64,000 bases of DNA from Massilia phosphatilytica. Its GTDB lineage: Bacteria; Pseudomonadota; Gammaproteobacteria; Burkholderiales; Burkholderiaceae_D. The notes under the pieces were generated by a model, which saw only the letters and a list, made by a program, of their open reading frames with translations, did no database searches and had not been told where the DNA came from. Positions 56,401-64,000 of the stretch are shown here, in pieces; the first letter of the stretch is position 1; each line of letters opens with the position of its first letter. The translations under genes were made by a program, and so were the position numbers. The stretch covers positions 62,001 to 126,000 of the forward strand of contig NZ_PUIP01000009.1 of assembly GCF_002968015.1 (NCBI RefSeq). Direction: 5' to 3'.

Positions 56401-56767
56401 GGAAACGGGTTACCAGCGCGGCAAGATCCAGGAAGAGTCGATGCTGTACGAGCACCGCAAGCACGATGGGACCCTGCCGATCATCGGCGTCAACACCTTC
56501 CGCAATCCGAAGGCGGCCGAGGCGCCGGCCACGATCGAACTGGCCCGCTCCACCGACGACGAGAAGCAGTCGCAGCTCACGCGCCTGGAAGACTTCCATC
56601 GCCGCCATGCGGACGAGGCACCGGCCGCGCTGGCCGCGCTGCAGCAGGCCGCCATCGACAACGAGAACGTGTTCGCACGCCTGATGGACGCCGTACGCGT
56701 CTGCTCGCTGGGCCAGATCACGACGGCGCTGTTCGAGGTGGGCGGACAGTATCGCCGCAATATGTAG
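53468..56767 (+). CDS. icmF: fused isobutyryl-CoA mutase IcmF
   Basis: Adenosylcobalamin mutase converting isobutyryl-CoA and n-butyryl-CoA, with a built-in chaperone GTPase. 1099 aa. N-terminal B12 domain ([14 protein letters not shown], 32-45), MeaB-like GTPase with GTGGAGKSS (215-223) and NKFD, and a C-terminal mutase barrel. The substrate pocket reads [10 protein letters not shown] where methylmalonyl-CoA mutases have a Tyr, as in IcmF. AAGGA precedes ATG 53468. Confidence 0.95.
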   Translation: MNDITPAAKLDLPEHAKLSNKVRFVTAASLFDGHDASINIMRRILQTNGAEVVHLGHNRSVDEVVTAALAEDVQGIAISSYQGGHVEYFKYMIDLLRQRGGAHIKVFGGGGGVIVPHEIEELHAYGVTRIFSPEDGQRMGLVGMIRSMLEACDVDLSTYAPTTLDPLQTGSIEQRHRPLAQLITALENGKASSDLRKRIMDTAEGLQVPVLGITGTGGAGKSSLTDELIRRIRLDQGDRLNIAVISIDPSRRKSGGALLGDRIRMNAINPWNKDGEMRARVFMRSLATREAGSEISQALPDVIAACKVAGFDLVIVETSGIGQGDAAIVPHVDVSMYVMTPEFGAASQLEKIDMLDFADFIAINKFDRKGAQDALRDVAKQVQRNKELWSKSPDEMPVYGTQASRFNDDGVTALYLGLLPALAELGLKIDTPKLPKPTTSYSSGKNVIVPPARTRYLAEIADTIRGYHRNVGKQVKLARERQQLTETKRMLAAANREVVLDDLITERDNAMEGDAKKLLASWPQLRETYAGDEHVVKIRDKEIRTNLTYTTLSGNKVRKVALPRFEDHGEILRFLMLENVPGAFPYTAGVFPFKREGEDPTRMFAGEGDAFRTNRRFKLVSQGMDAKRLSTAFDSVTLYGADPALRPDIYGKVGNSGVSIATLDDMKVLYDGFDLCSPNTSVSMTINGPAPTILAMFMNTAIDQQVDRFERDNGRKPHADEAAQIRAWVLANVRGTVQADILKEDQGQNTCIFSTEFSLKVMGDIQEYFVQNQVRNFYSVSISGYHIAEAGANPISQLAFTLSNGFTFVEAYLARGMHIDDFAPNLSFFFSNGMDPEYTVLGRVARRIWAVAMRDKYGANDRSQKLKYHIQTSGRSLHAQEIDFNDIRTTLQALIAIYDNCNSLHTNAYDEAITTPTDESVRRALAIQLIINREWGLAKNENPNQGSFILEELTDLVEEAVLQEFERIAERGGVLGAMETGYQRGKIQEESMLYEHRKHDGTLPIIGVNTFRNPKAAEAPATIELARSTDDEKQSQLTRLEDFHRRHADEAPAALAALQQAAIDNENVFARLMDAVRVCSLGQITTALFEVGGQYRRNM

Positions 56768-56779
56768 TCCTGTCCTAGA

Positions 56780-56808
56780 ATGGCTCCGGGGACCATCACC
56801 GGAGCCAT
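56780..56808 (+). promoter_or_regulatory. hairpin masking the ribosome site of the next gene
   Basis: Perfect 10-bp stem ATGGCTCCGG (56780-56789) / CCGGAGCCAT (56799-56808), loop GGACCATCA. The only ribosome-site-like sequence for ATG 56811, GGAG at 56801-56804, is inside the stem. Confidence 0.6.
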
Positions 56809-56810
56809 GC

Positions 56811-57128
56811 ATGCCGATCCAGCCGCAACAACTCGCCGCCCTCATGCGCGAAGTCGAACAGGAAGATCCGATCGACTTCGCGGACCTGCCCTTCCCCGAG
56901 GACGACCTGCGCGAGCTGGTCGCCAGCCATCTGTGCGAAATGGCCGCCTCGATGGAAAACTTCAGTACCGAAGACCGCCTGATGACCCTGCTGGCCGTCT
57001 CGGCCAAGCTCGTCCTCGAAAATCTTGTATTGCACGTGCAATTGTTACGTCGCCATGGCTTACCCGTCGGGGACAACGTCGAGGCCCTGCTGAGCCGCCT
57101 CCGCAAAGGTGAAAACGGCCCGGAATAG
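56811..57128 (+). CDS. small helical hypothetical protein
   Basis: 105 aa, acidic and mostly helical with no membrane helix or signal. Pattern: LAALMREVEQEDPIDFADLPFPEDDLRELV, then a hydrophobic helix pair (LMTLLAVSAKLVLENLVLHVQLL) and a charged tail. No family recognised. It sits 43 bases after icmF; GGAG 6 bases before ATG 56811 is buried in a hairpin. May be translated conditionally. Confidence 0.6.
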   Translation: MPIQPQQLAALMREVEQEDPIDFADLPFPEDDLRELVASHLCEMAASMENFSTEDRLMTLLAVSAKLVLENLVLHVQLLRRHGLPVGDNVEALLSRLRKGENGPE

Positions 57129-57137
57129 TAATATGGC

Positions 57138-57160
57138 CGTCATATTGTCGAGATATGACG
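57138..57160. promoter_or_regulatory. inverted repeat upstream of prsT
   Basis: CGTCATAT (57138-57145) and ATATGACG (57153-57160) with a 7-base spacer, in an AT-rich stretch 150 bases upstream of prsT; a dyad typical of a regulator site. A smaller hairpin CCGCA/TGCGG lies at 57266-57281 in the leader. Confidence 0.5.
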
Positions 57161-57309
57161 TCAAAAGTGAAGACTTCCACCACTTTGGTGGGGGGATTTG
57201 CAACATGACGGCAAACTTGTGCGGCTTTGTTAGTATTCCTTCAGGTATTATTGTTGAAGAGGAATCCGCACAACAATGCGGTTACGATACATATCTCGAG
57301 GAATTCCAG

Positions 57310-60090
57310 ATGCCGCGTCACCCCCACAAGCTTAAACTCACTGCTGCGATCCTGTCCGGCGCGTTCATGGTCGCCGGGCTGTCCGCCTGCGGCCGCTCCA
57401 CGCAGTCGACCGAGCAACTGCTGGGCGAAGCCAAACAGTACCAGCAAAAAGGTGACCTGAAGTCGGCAATGATTCAGCTCAAGAATGCCGTCGAAAAGAG
57501 CCCGGAAAACGGCGAGGCGCGCATGGAGCTGGGCAACCTGGAACTCGGCATGGGCGATTACCCCTCGGCCGAGAAGGAATTCCGCAAGGCCCGCGCGAAC
57601 GGTATCGCCGCGGACCGTGTGCTGCCCCAGCTGGCCAAGGCGATGTCGCAGCAAGGCAAGTTCAAGGAAATCCTCGACGAAGTCACCCCGGAAGTGGCCG
57701 CCAAATCGGCGCCGTTGCAGACGCTGCGTGGCGACGCCCTGCTGGCCACCGACAAGCTCGACGAGGCCAAGCAGGCGTTCGAACAGGCCCTGGCGCTGAA
57801 CGCGAATGCGGGCGATGCCCTGCTCGGCCTGGCGCGCTACGCCGTCGCCAAGCAGGACAAGGAAGCGGCCGAGCGTTACATCAACGAGGCGGTCGCCAAG
57901 GATCCCAAGAATGCGGACGTCTTCATGGCGCGCGGCACGCTGCTGCGCACGCAGGGCAAGGCGGACGAGGCGATCGCCGCCTACGACCAGGCGCTGGCAC
58001 TGAATCCGCACCATCGCACGGCACACATCGAGAAGGCGTATATCGACATCACGCGCGGCAAGTACGCGGATGCAAAAGCCGAAATCGATGCTGCAGAGAA
58101 GAATGCGCCGGGCAATCTGCTCGTGACGTACACCCGTGCGCTGTATGAATTCTCGCAAGGTAAGTACTCGGCGGCCCAGGATGCCCTGCAGCGCGTCCTG
58201 AAAGTCGCGCCCGACCACATGCCCAGCGTGCTGCTGGCCGGCGCGTCGGAATTGAACCTGGGCGCCTTGCAACAAGCCGACCAGCACCTGCGCAAATACC
58301 TGGAATCCAATCCAAACGACATCTATGCGCGCAAGCTGCTGGCCCAGGCCCAGCTCAAGAGCGCTCAACCGAACGATGCCGCCGCCACGCTCGCGCCGGC
58401 ACTGAAGAGCGCGGCGGACGATCCGCAAGTGCTCGCCCTGGCCGGCGAAACCTATATGCAGGTGCATGACTTCAACAAAGCCAGCGCCTACCTGGAAAAA
58501 GCCGCGGCGCTGGCACCGAAGGCGGCCGGCCTGCGTACGTCGCTGGGCCTGTCCAAGCTGGCCCAGGGCGACCAGGCACGCGGCCTGTCCGAACTGCAAA
58601 AAGCCACCGAGCTCGACCCGAAATCCGCGCAGGCCACGATGGCGCTGGTCCAGACGGAAATCAGCCTCAAGCACTACGACAAGGCGCTGGCCGCCATCGA
58701 CGCCCTCGAGAAGCAACAGCCCGAGAATCCACAGGTGCTGACCCTGCGGGGCGCTGTCAACATGGTCAAGGGCGACGTTCCCGCCGCCCGCGCCGCGCTG
58801 GACAAGGCCGTGGCCCTGCAACCGACCTACATCCCGGCCGTCCAGAACCTGGCACGCCTGGATCTCGTCGAGAAGAAACCCGACGCCGCCAAGCAGCGCT
58901 ACGAAAAAGTCCTGCAGAAGGAGCCGAACAACGCCGATGCCATGCGCGCCCTGGGCGATCTGGCGATGATGCAGAATCATCCCGAAGAAGCGACGACGTG
59001 GCTCGAGAAGGCCAGCAATGTGAACCCGAATGCGGTCGGCCCGGCGCTCAACCTCGGCCGGCACTACCTGCGTACGGGACAGGCGCCGAAGGCGCTGACG
59101 CTGGCGCGCAAGATCCAGACCGCCAACCAGACCAATCCGGAACTGGTGGAACTGCTGGGACAGGCCCAGATCGCCAACAAGGACACGGCAGGTGCGCTGG
59201 AAACCTACAGCAAGCTGGTCAACCTGGTCCCGAAATCGGCCGCGCCGCACCTGCGCCTGGCCGGTGTGCACATGCTGATGCAGAACAATAACGCCGCGGT
59301 CGAGGATCTGAAGCGCGCCGTCGACCTGCAACCCGACCTGATTGCCGCCCGCCTCGCCCAGGTCGAGCTGGCCGTACGCATGGGCCGCGGAGACGAGGCG
59401 CTGGCCATGGCGCGTCAGATCCAGAAGATCAACGACAAGTCTCCAGTCGGCTATGCGACCGAAGGCGACGTGCTGATGACGCAAAGGAAGCCGGCGCAGG
59501 CGCTGCCCGCCTATGACAAGGCCTTCGCGATCGCGAAGGCGCCGGAAATCCTCATGAAATCCCTGCAGGCCATGACGCTGACCGGCAAGGGCAAGGAAGC
59601 GCAGGCGCGCGCCGCCCAGTTCCTGAAGGATCACCCGAACGACATCCTGATCGGCATGTACATGGCCGAGAACGACCTCGCGGCCAAAGACTACAAGGGC
59701 GCGATCGTGCGCCTGGAAGACATCGCCAAGCGCACGCCGAACAATGCGGCCGCGCTGAACAACTTGGCGTATGCTTATCAGCAAGTGAAAGACCCACGCG
59801 CACTTGCAACGGCCGAGCAGGCATATAAACTGGCTGACAACAGCCCGGGCATCATGGACACGCTGGGCTGGTTGTTGGTGGAACAGGGCAATACAGGCCG
59901 CGGCCTGCCGCTGCTGCAGAAAGCCAGCAGCCTGGCGCCGAACTCGTCGGAAGTGCGCTACCACCTCGCGGTGGGTCTGAGCAAATCGGGCGACAAGGCG
60001 GGCGCGCGCAAAGAGCTCGACAAGCTTCTGGCGGACGATAAGTCGTTCGCACAAGCCGACGAAGCGCGCGCATTGCTAAAGGCATTGTAA
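57310..60090 (+). CDS. prsT: XrtA/PEP-CTERM system TPR lipoprotein PrsT
   Basis: 926 aa. Lipoprotein signal with lipobox SAC (Cys27), then about 22-24 TPR repeats to the end (e.g. SAMIQLKNAVEKSPENGEARM, DALLGLARYAVAKQDKEAAERY). Matches the TPR protein PrsT that travels with exosortase A and exopolysaccharide genes. GAGG precedes ATG 57310; the frame extends upstream through the repeat region without support. No exosortase lies inside the window, so it may be just to the right. Confidence 0.9.
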   Translation: MPRHPHKLKLTAAILSGAFMVAGLSACGRSTQSTEQLLGEAKQYQQKGDLKSAMIQLKNAVEKSPENGEARMELGNLELGMGDYPSAEKEFRKARANGIAADRVLPQLAKAMSQQGKFKEILDEVTPEVAAKSAPLQTLRGDALLATDKLDEAKQAFEQALALNANAGDALLGLARYAVAKQDKEAAERYINEAVAKDPKNADVFMARGTLLRTQGKADEAIAAYDQALALNPHHRTAHIEKAYIDITRGKYADAKAEIDAAEKNAPGNLLVTYTRALYEFSQGKYSAAQDALQRVLKVAPDHMPSVLLAGASELNLGALQQADQHLRKYLESNPNDIYARKLLAQAQLKSAQPNDAAATLAPALKSAADDPQVLALAGETYMQVHDFNKASAYLEKAAALAPKAAGLRTSLGLSKLAQGDQARGLSELQKATELDPKSAQATMALVQTEISLKHYDKALAAIDALEKQQPENPQVLTLRGAVNMVKGDVPAARAALDKAVALQPTYIPAVQNLARLDLVEKKPDAAKQRYEKVLQKEPNNADAMRALGDLAMMQNHPEEATTWLEKASNVNPNAVGPALNLGRHYLRTGQAPKALTLARKIQTANQTNPELVELLGQAQIANKDTAGALETYSKLVNLVPKSAAPHLRLAGVHMLMQNNNAAVEDLKRAVDLQPDLIAARLAQVELAVRMGRGDEALAMARQIQKINDKSPVGYATEGDVLMTQRKPAQALPAYDKAFAIAKAPEILMKSLQAMTLTGKGKEAQARAAQFLKDHPNDILIGMYMAENDLAAKDYKGAIVRLEDIAKRTPNNAAALNNLAYAYQQVKDPRALATAEQAYKLADNSPGIMDTLGWLLVEQGNTGRGLPLLQKASSLAPNSSEVRYHLAVGLSKSGDKAGARKELDKLLADDKSFAQADEARALLKAL

Positions 60091-60164
60091 GAAGATAATA
60101 TACGTTATTAAATAAATAATAATCCACGCCCGGCACTGCCAGGGCGTGGGGTTACCAGAACTTC

Positions 60165-60188
60165 CGTTCGCAGTACGCGAACGTTTTT
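60165..60188 (+). terminator. terminator between prsT and the acyltransferase gene
   Basis: CGTTCGC (60165-60171), loop AGTAC, GCGAACG (60177-60183), then TTTTT. A second GC-rich hairpin CCACGCCC / GGGCGTGG (60124-60149) lies upstream without a T run. Confidence 0.75.
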
Positions 60189-60209
60189 AAACAATTGGGG
60201 AATCCTGCG

Positions 60210-60986
60210 ATGACGACTTTCGACGATTTCAAGGATCCAGAGGGTGGTTCGGCCGCATCCCTATCGGACGCTCATGATTTTAGTGATCGCGATAATATGA
60301 CGCCCTCGCAATATGAGGATGTTATCGTGAACCACGATTCGTATGGAATCCGGCTTACCGATACTGCGGATGGGCGAAATTCGGCAAGTATGCTGATCAA
60401 CAAGATGTATGCCTGGCGCGGTTATTCCGGCACCCATCAATTCAGCGACGACCCGAATCGCATTACCCTCACCGCCACCGACAAGGGTGACGTGGTCGGT
60501 ACGCTCACAATCGGTATCGATTCGCCGATCGGCCTGATGGCGGACCAGATCTTCAAGGAGGAGCTGGACGCGCACCGCAACAAGGGTGCGCGCCTGTGCG
60601 AGTTCACGAAGCTGGCATTCGACCCGTCGGTCCGCTCGAAGACGTCGCTGGCCAACCTGTTCCACCTGGCCGTGATCTACGCCCGCGACATCCACCAATG
60701 CACGGATATCGTCATCGAAGTGAATCCGCGCCACCGCCGTTTTTACGAACGCATGCTCGGCTTCCAGCAGGAGGGCGAACTGAAAATCAACCCGCGCGTC
60801 GAGGCACCGGCCTATCTGTTGCGGGTAAATCTGGAATTTGTTACGGAACAGATCCAGAAATTCGGCGGCACATTCAGCGCCGATAACAACGTGTCGGAAC
60901 GTTCGTTCTATCCCTATTTCTTCTCGCCGCGCGAAGAACGAGGCATCATCAATCGCCTCCTGCGCATGGACGAACAGCACGCATAA
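60210..60986 (+). CDS. FeeM-like N-acyl amino acid synthase
   Basis: 258 aa acyltransferase of the GNAT/FeeM type, which attaches fatty acyl chains from acyl-carrier protein to an amine. Core: FCEFTKLAFDPSVRS-type segment, LANLFHLAVIYARDIHQCTDIVIEVNPRHRRFYERMLGF. The N-terminal ~45 residues are acidic and disordered-looking. ATG 60210 is chosen over an upstream TTG. Similar enzymes occur beside PEP-CTERM/exosortase loci. Substrate unknown. Confidence 0.85.
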   Translation: MTTFDDFKDPEGGSAASLSDAHDFSDRDNMTPSQYEDVIVNHDSYGIRLTDTADGRNSASMLINKMYAWRGYSGTHQFSDDPNRITLTATDKGDVVGTLTIGIDSPIGLMADQIFKEELDAHRNKGARLCEFTKLAFDPSVRSKTSLANLFHLAVIYARDIHQCTDIVIEVNPRHRRFYERMLGFQQEGELKINPRVEAPAYLLRVNLEFVTEQIQKFGGTFSADNNVSERSFYPYFFSPREERGIINRLLRMDEQHA

Positions 60987-61028
60987 AAAGGGCTATGCGC
61001 AGCAGATTATCGTCGCCGCAGCCCTTTT
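60986..61028 (+). terminator. hairpin after the acyltransferase gene
   Basis: 9-bp stem AAAAGGGCT (60986-60994) / AGCCCTTTT (61020-61028) with a 25-base loop, beginning at the stop codon. Terminator-like, ending in TTTT. Confidence 0.55.
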
Positions 61029-61054
61029 ATCGATAAAACCGTTTTTCCTCATCA

Positions 61055-61942
61055 ATGACAAATCCGTTCCGCTATGAACAGGCGTTTTCGCGCAACATCG
61101 GTTGGGTAACGCCTGCAGAACAGCAAACCCTGCGCGGCAAGCGCGTCGCCATTGCCGGCGGCGGCGGGGTCGGCGGCGTACACCTGCTGACCCTGGCGCG
61201 CCTGGGCGTAACAAAGTTTCATATCGCCGACTTCGACACCTTCGACATCGTCAACTTCAACCGCCAGGTCGGCGCCATGATGTCGACGGTCGGCCAGCCC
61301 AAGGCCGACGTGCTGGCCCGCATGGCCAAGGACATCAATCCCGAAATCGACATCAAGATCTTCCCTGACGGTGTCAACCAGGGCAATCTCGACCAATTCC
61401 TGAACGGCGTCGACCTCTACGTCGACGCGCTCGACTTCTTTGCCTTCGACGCCCGCCAGCAGACGTTCGCCGCCTGCGCCCGCCTCGGCATCCCGGCCAC
61501 GACGGCCGCGCCGCTGGGCATGGGCGCCGCCCTGCTGAATTTCATCCCGGGGCAGATGACGTTCGAAGAATATTTCCAGTGGGGCGACTTGCCCGAACTG
61601 GACAAGGCCATCCGCTTCGTCGTCGGCCTCGCACCGGCCGGCCTGCACCGCCCTTACCTCGTCGTGCCGGACGCCGTCAATTTCGTCGAGCGCCGCGGTC
61701 CCTCCACGTTCATGGCCTGCCAGCTGTGCGCCGGCATCGTCGCCACCGAGGCGCTGAAGATCCTGCTGGGACGCGGCAAGGTCCTGGCCGCGCCGCACGG
61801 CATGCAGTTCGACGCCTATCGCAACAAGCTGGCCCACACCTGGCGCCCGGGCGGCAACGGCAATCCGTTCCACCGCCTGATGATCGCCGTCGCCAAGCGC
61901 CAGATGACGCGCCAGCTCGCCGGGAAAGCGGTACAGGCATGA
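61055..61942 (+). CDS. ThiF-family (E1-like) adenylyltransferase
   Basis: 295 aa. Nucleotide loop AIAGGGGVGGVHLLTLARLG, conserved Arg in NFNRQVGAMMSTVGQPKADV and DALDFFAFDARQQTFAA. Only one Cys pair (ACQLC) is present; the second zinc pair of MoeB and ThiF is missing and the C-terminal tail differs. It therefore probably adenylates something other than MoaD or ThiS. No ribosome site is evident upstream of ATG 61055. It overlaps the nitroreductase gene. Confidence 0.88.
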   Translation: MTNPFRYEQAFSRNIGWVTPAEQQTLRGKRVAIAGGGGVGGVHLLTLARLGVTKFHIADFDTFDIVNFNRQVGAMMSTVGQPKADVLARMAKDINPEIDIKIFPDGVNQGNLDQFLNGVDLYVDALDFFAFDARQQTFAACARLGIPATTAAPLGMGAALLNFIPGQMTFEEYFQWGDLPELDKAIRFVVGLAPAGLHRPYLVVPDAVNFVERRGPSTFMACQLCAGIVATEALKILLGRGKVLAAPHGMQFDAYRNKLAHTWRPGGNGNPFHRLMIAVAKRQMTRQLAGKAVQA

Positions 61943-63003
61943 ACCTCCCGCAGACCCTCCACGACATCCTCGACCTGGCGCGCTGGGCGCCGAGCGGCGA
62001 CAACACCCAGGTGTGGCGTTTCGAAGTGCTCGGCCCCGACCACGTCGCCGTGCATTTCCACGACACGCGCGAGGATACGGTGTATGACTTCCGCGGCCGC
62101 CCGAGCCAGATATCGCACGGCACCCTGCTGGAAACGATGGCGATCGCCGCCACCGCCCACGGATTGCGCACCGAGATCACCCGGCGCCCGGACGACCAGG
62201 ACCATCTCCCCGTGTTCGACGTGCGCTTCGTCCCCGACCCGGCAGTGAAGCCGAGCCCGCTTCTGGGCGCGATCCAGACCCGCAGCGTGCAACGCCGCGC
62301 GATGAACACGCGCGCCCTCACGCCCGAGGAAAAACGCGCCCTCGAGGACAGCGTCGGCGCCGGCTACGAAGTGCGCTGGATCGAAGGCTTCGGCGGCAAG
62401 CTGGCCGCGGCGCGCCTGATGTTTTCGAATGCCAAACTGCGCCTGACGATGCCGGAAGCCTACGAGGTACACCGCCGCATCATCCACTGGAACGCACGCC
62501 ACAGCCCCGACCGCGTACCCGACCAGGCCCTGGGCGTCGATGCCGCCACGCTGCGCCTGATGAAATGGGCGATGGTCAGCTGGGGCCGTCTATCGACGAT
62601 GAACCGCCTGATGGGCACCTGGGCGCCGCGCCTGCAGATGGACCTCGTACCGGGTCTGCGCTGCGCCGCCCACTTCGTCATCATGGCCAGGCAAGCGCCG
62701 GAAACGGTCGAGGACCACGTCGCCGCCGGCCGCGCCGTGCAGCGTTTCTGGCTCACGCTGACCCACCTGGGCCTGGCGATGCAGCCAGAGATGACGCCCC
62801 TGATCTTTTCCGCCTACGTGCAGCACGGCGAGTCGTTCTCGACCGTGGAGAAATTGCATGGTTCGGCGCGGCAATTGCAGCAACGCCTGCACAAGCTGAT
62901 CGGCACCGGTAACGGCCATCCGGTCTTCATGGGCCGGCTCGGCGCGGGTCCGGCACCCCAGGCCCGTTCGCTGCGCAAGCCGCTCGCAGAACTGATGAAG
63001 TAA
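61939..63003 (+). CDS. nitroreductase-family protein
   Basis: 354 aa, large for the FMN nitroreductase fold. N-terminal ARWAPSGDNTQVWRFE is the flavin-binding start; RSVQRRAMNTRALTPEE, and WLTLTHLGLAMQPEMTPLIFS near the C-terminus are further fold markers. ATG 61939 overlaps the ThiF stop (ATGA), so the two are translationally coupled. The extra length suggests a specialised oxidoreductase rather than a general nitroreductase. Confidence 0.88.
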   Translation: MNLPQTLHDILDLARWAPSGDNTQVWRFEVLGPDHVAVHFHDTREDTVYDFRGRPSQISHGTLLETMAIAATAHGLRTEITRRPDDQDHLPVFDVRFVPDPAVKPSPLLGAIQTRSVQRRAMNTRALTPEEKRALEDSVGAGYEVRWIEGFGGKLAAARLMFSNAKLRLTMPEAYEVHRRIIHWNARHSPDRVPDQALGVDAATLRLMKWAMVSWGRLSTMNRLMGTWAPRLQMDLVPGLRCAAHFVIMARQAPETVEDHVAAGRAVQRFWLTLTHLGLAMQPEMTPLIFSAYVQHGESFSTVEKLHGSARQLQQRLHKLIGTGNGHPVFMGRLGAGPAPQARSLRKPLAELMK

Positions 63004-63082
63004 ACCGGCGGCGCCGGCGGTCCGCGCCGCCGGCGTCGTCCGCCTGGCACGTTCCCGCAACCCTCTTTCGATCGATACCCCT

Positions 63083-64000
63083 ATGGAACGTATCAAAATC
63101 CTGTTCTTTGCGGAAGCCGTGACGCTCGCCCACGTCGGCCGTCCCATCGCGCTCGCGCAATCCCTCGATCCCACGCGCTTCGACGTGCATGTCGCCTGCG
63201 CGGATGGCTACGAATTCTGCTTCAACGGGACGCAGTTCACCCGCTGGACCATCCACAGCATTCCCAGTCAGCAATTTCTCGACGCACTCGCGGGCGGCAA
63301 GCCCGTGTACAACACGGCGACGCTCGCCAGCTACGTCGAGGACGACCTGCGCGTGCTCGACGCTGTCCGTCCCGACATCGTCGTCGGCGATTTTCGCCTG
63401 TCGCTATCGGTCAGTGCACGACTGCGCCGGATCCCGTACGTGTCGCTGATGAATGCCTACTGGAGCCCGTACGTCGTGCAGCATTACGCCGTGCCGCACA
63501 TCCCGCTGACGCGACTCCTGCCGATCCGCATCGCGAACGCGATCTTCCGCATGGCGCGTCCGGTCGCATTCGCCTCGCATTCCGTGCCGCTGAACCGCGT
63601 ACGCCGCCAGTACGGCCTGCCGTCACTGGGCACCGACTTGCGCAAGGTCTATACGGATGCCGACTACAGCATGTATGCCGACGTTCCTGACCTGTTCCCG
63701 CCGAAGAGCCTGCCTCAGCAGCATGCCTACATCGGCCCCATCATCTGGGCGCCGCCGCTGGCCAAGCCGGACTGGTGGGATAAATTGCCGGAAGATAAAC
63801 CGATCGTCTACGTGACGCTCGGCAGTTCCGGCCAGGGCAGGCTCCTGCCGCTGGTGCTGGAAGCGCTGGCGCCGCTGCCGGTGACCGTCATCGCGGCCAC
63901 GGCCGGCACGATCGACGTGGCCAGCGCGCCGGCGAACGCGTTCGTCGCGCCTTACCTGCCGGGCGACCTGGCGGCCCAGCGTGCCACTCTCGTCGTCTGC
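63083..64000 (+). CDS. GT-B glycosyltransferase, GT1-like (3' partial)
   Basis: 306 codons are visible before the right edge. Starts MERIKILFFAEAVTLAHVGRPIALAQSL; a Rossmann-type N-domain (AVRPDIVVGDFRLSLSVSARLRRIPYV) leads into the C-domain start (IVYVTLGSSGQG), typical of UDP-sugar-dependent macrolide/flavonoid-type transferases. ATG 63083 has no strong ribosome site. It is 79 bases after the nitroreductase in the same direction. Confidence 0.85.
   Translation, partial: MERIKILFFAEAVTLAHVGRPIALAQSLDPTRFDVHVACADGYEFCFNGTQFTRWTIHSIPSQQFLDALAGGKPVYNTATLASYVEDDLRVLDAVRPDIVVGDFRLSLSVSARLRRIPYVSLMNAYWSPYVVQHYAVPHIPLTRLLPIRIANAIFRMARPVAFASHSVPLNRVRRQYGLPSLGTDLRKVYTDADYSMYADVPDLFPPKSLPQQHAYIGPIIWAPPLAKPDWWDKLPEDKPIVYVTLGSSGQGRLLPLVLEALAPLPVTVIAATAGTIDVASAPANAFVAPYLPGDLAAQRATLVVC

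Noticed and set aside
53405..57106. 1233-codon open frame antisense to icmF, and similar long antisense frames at 7081-8733 and 8856-11291
   Set aside because: They mirror well-supported genes codon for codon in high-GC DNA, are rich in Arg, Asp and Gln, and show no family match.
57187..57201. Sigma-54 promoter before prsT (GG ... GC)
   Set aside because: GG and GC are 11 bases apart rather than 10, and the -24 block lacks the CAC of TGGCAC.
57109..57309. N-terminal extension of PrsT
   Set aside because: It crosses the end of the preceding gene and the dyad; the lipoprotein signal starts at 57310 with a good ribosome site.

Overview
The window is high-GC bacterial chromosome with dense, mostly housekeeping gene content. 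Gene families and arrangement point to a betaproteobacterium of the Burkholderiales, most likely the Massilia/Telluria branch of Oxalobacteraceae. The indicators are dksA-STAS-hslVU, a gpmA-envC-ctpA-moeB run, rhodanese-grxC-secB-gpsA, petABC-sspAB, a one-polypeptide indolepyruvate oxidoreductase, IcmF and the PEP-CTERM/exosortase protein PrsT. This assignment is inferred from protein families only. I see no insertion sequence, prophage or CRISPR array.

Layout. 1-5500: stringent-response regulator DksA (cut by the left edge), a duplicated STAS-domain protein, the HslVU protease with a sigma-32-like promoter, two small or periplasmic proteins and an XRE regulator. 5504-16794 (minus): a complete type II secretion operon in the order gspG-H-I-J-K-L-M-N-D-E-F-C, with most junctions overlapping as ATGA. 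16955-21463 (minus): MoeB/ThiF-like enzyme, S41 protease, EnvC-like amidase activator and phosphoglycerate mutase. 21552-24455 (plus): rhodanese-like protein without the catalytic Cys, glutaredoxin, SecB, SH3 protein, GpsA. 24462-27158 (minus): cupin, DUF2461 protein, DegS-like protease, MscL. 27423-31602 (plus): cytochrome bc1 complex, SspA/SspB and tRNA-Thr(TGT). 31635-33916 (minus): RtcB/RtcA RNA repair pair.

34102-45902: a GIN-domain protein and a BON lipoprotein, then a Tad/Flp pilus locus read leftwards (flp, prepilin peptidase, AAA ATPase, CpaB, secretin, small lipoprotein, TadZ, TadA, TadB, TadC, TadD-like lipoprotein). No TadE/F/G-type minor pilin is present. A GGDEF cyclase (46292) and an HD-GYP phosphodiesterase (47343) sit beside it, which suggests c-di-GMP control of surface attachment.

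48700-56767: LysR regulator, the large indolepyruvate oxidoreductase and the fused mutase IcmF, suggesting 2-oxoacid/branched acyl-CoA metabolism; a LiuR-like palindrome precedes icmF. 56811-64000: a small helical protein whose ribosome site lies in a hairpin, PrsT, and then an uncharacterised run of FeeM-like N-acyltransferase, ThiF-family adenylyltransferase, nitroreductase-family protein and a GT1-like glycosyltransferase cut by the right edge. This last run looks like an undescribed lipo-conjugate biosynthesis or surface-decoration cassette and is the best candidate here for new biology.
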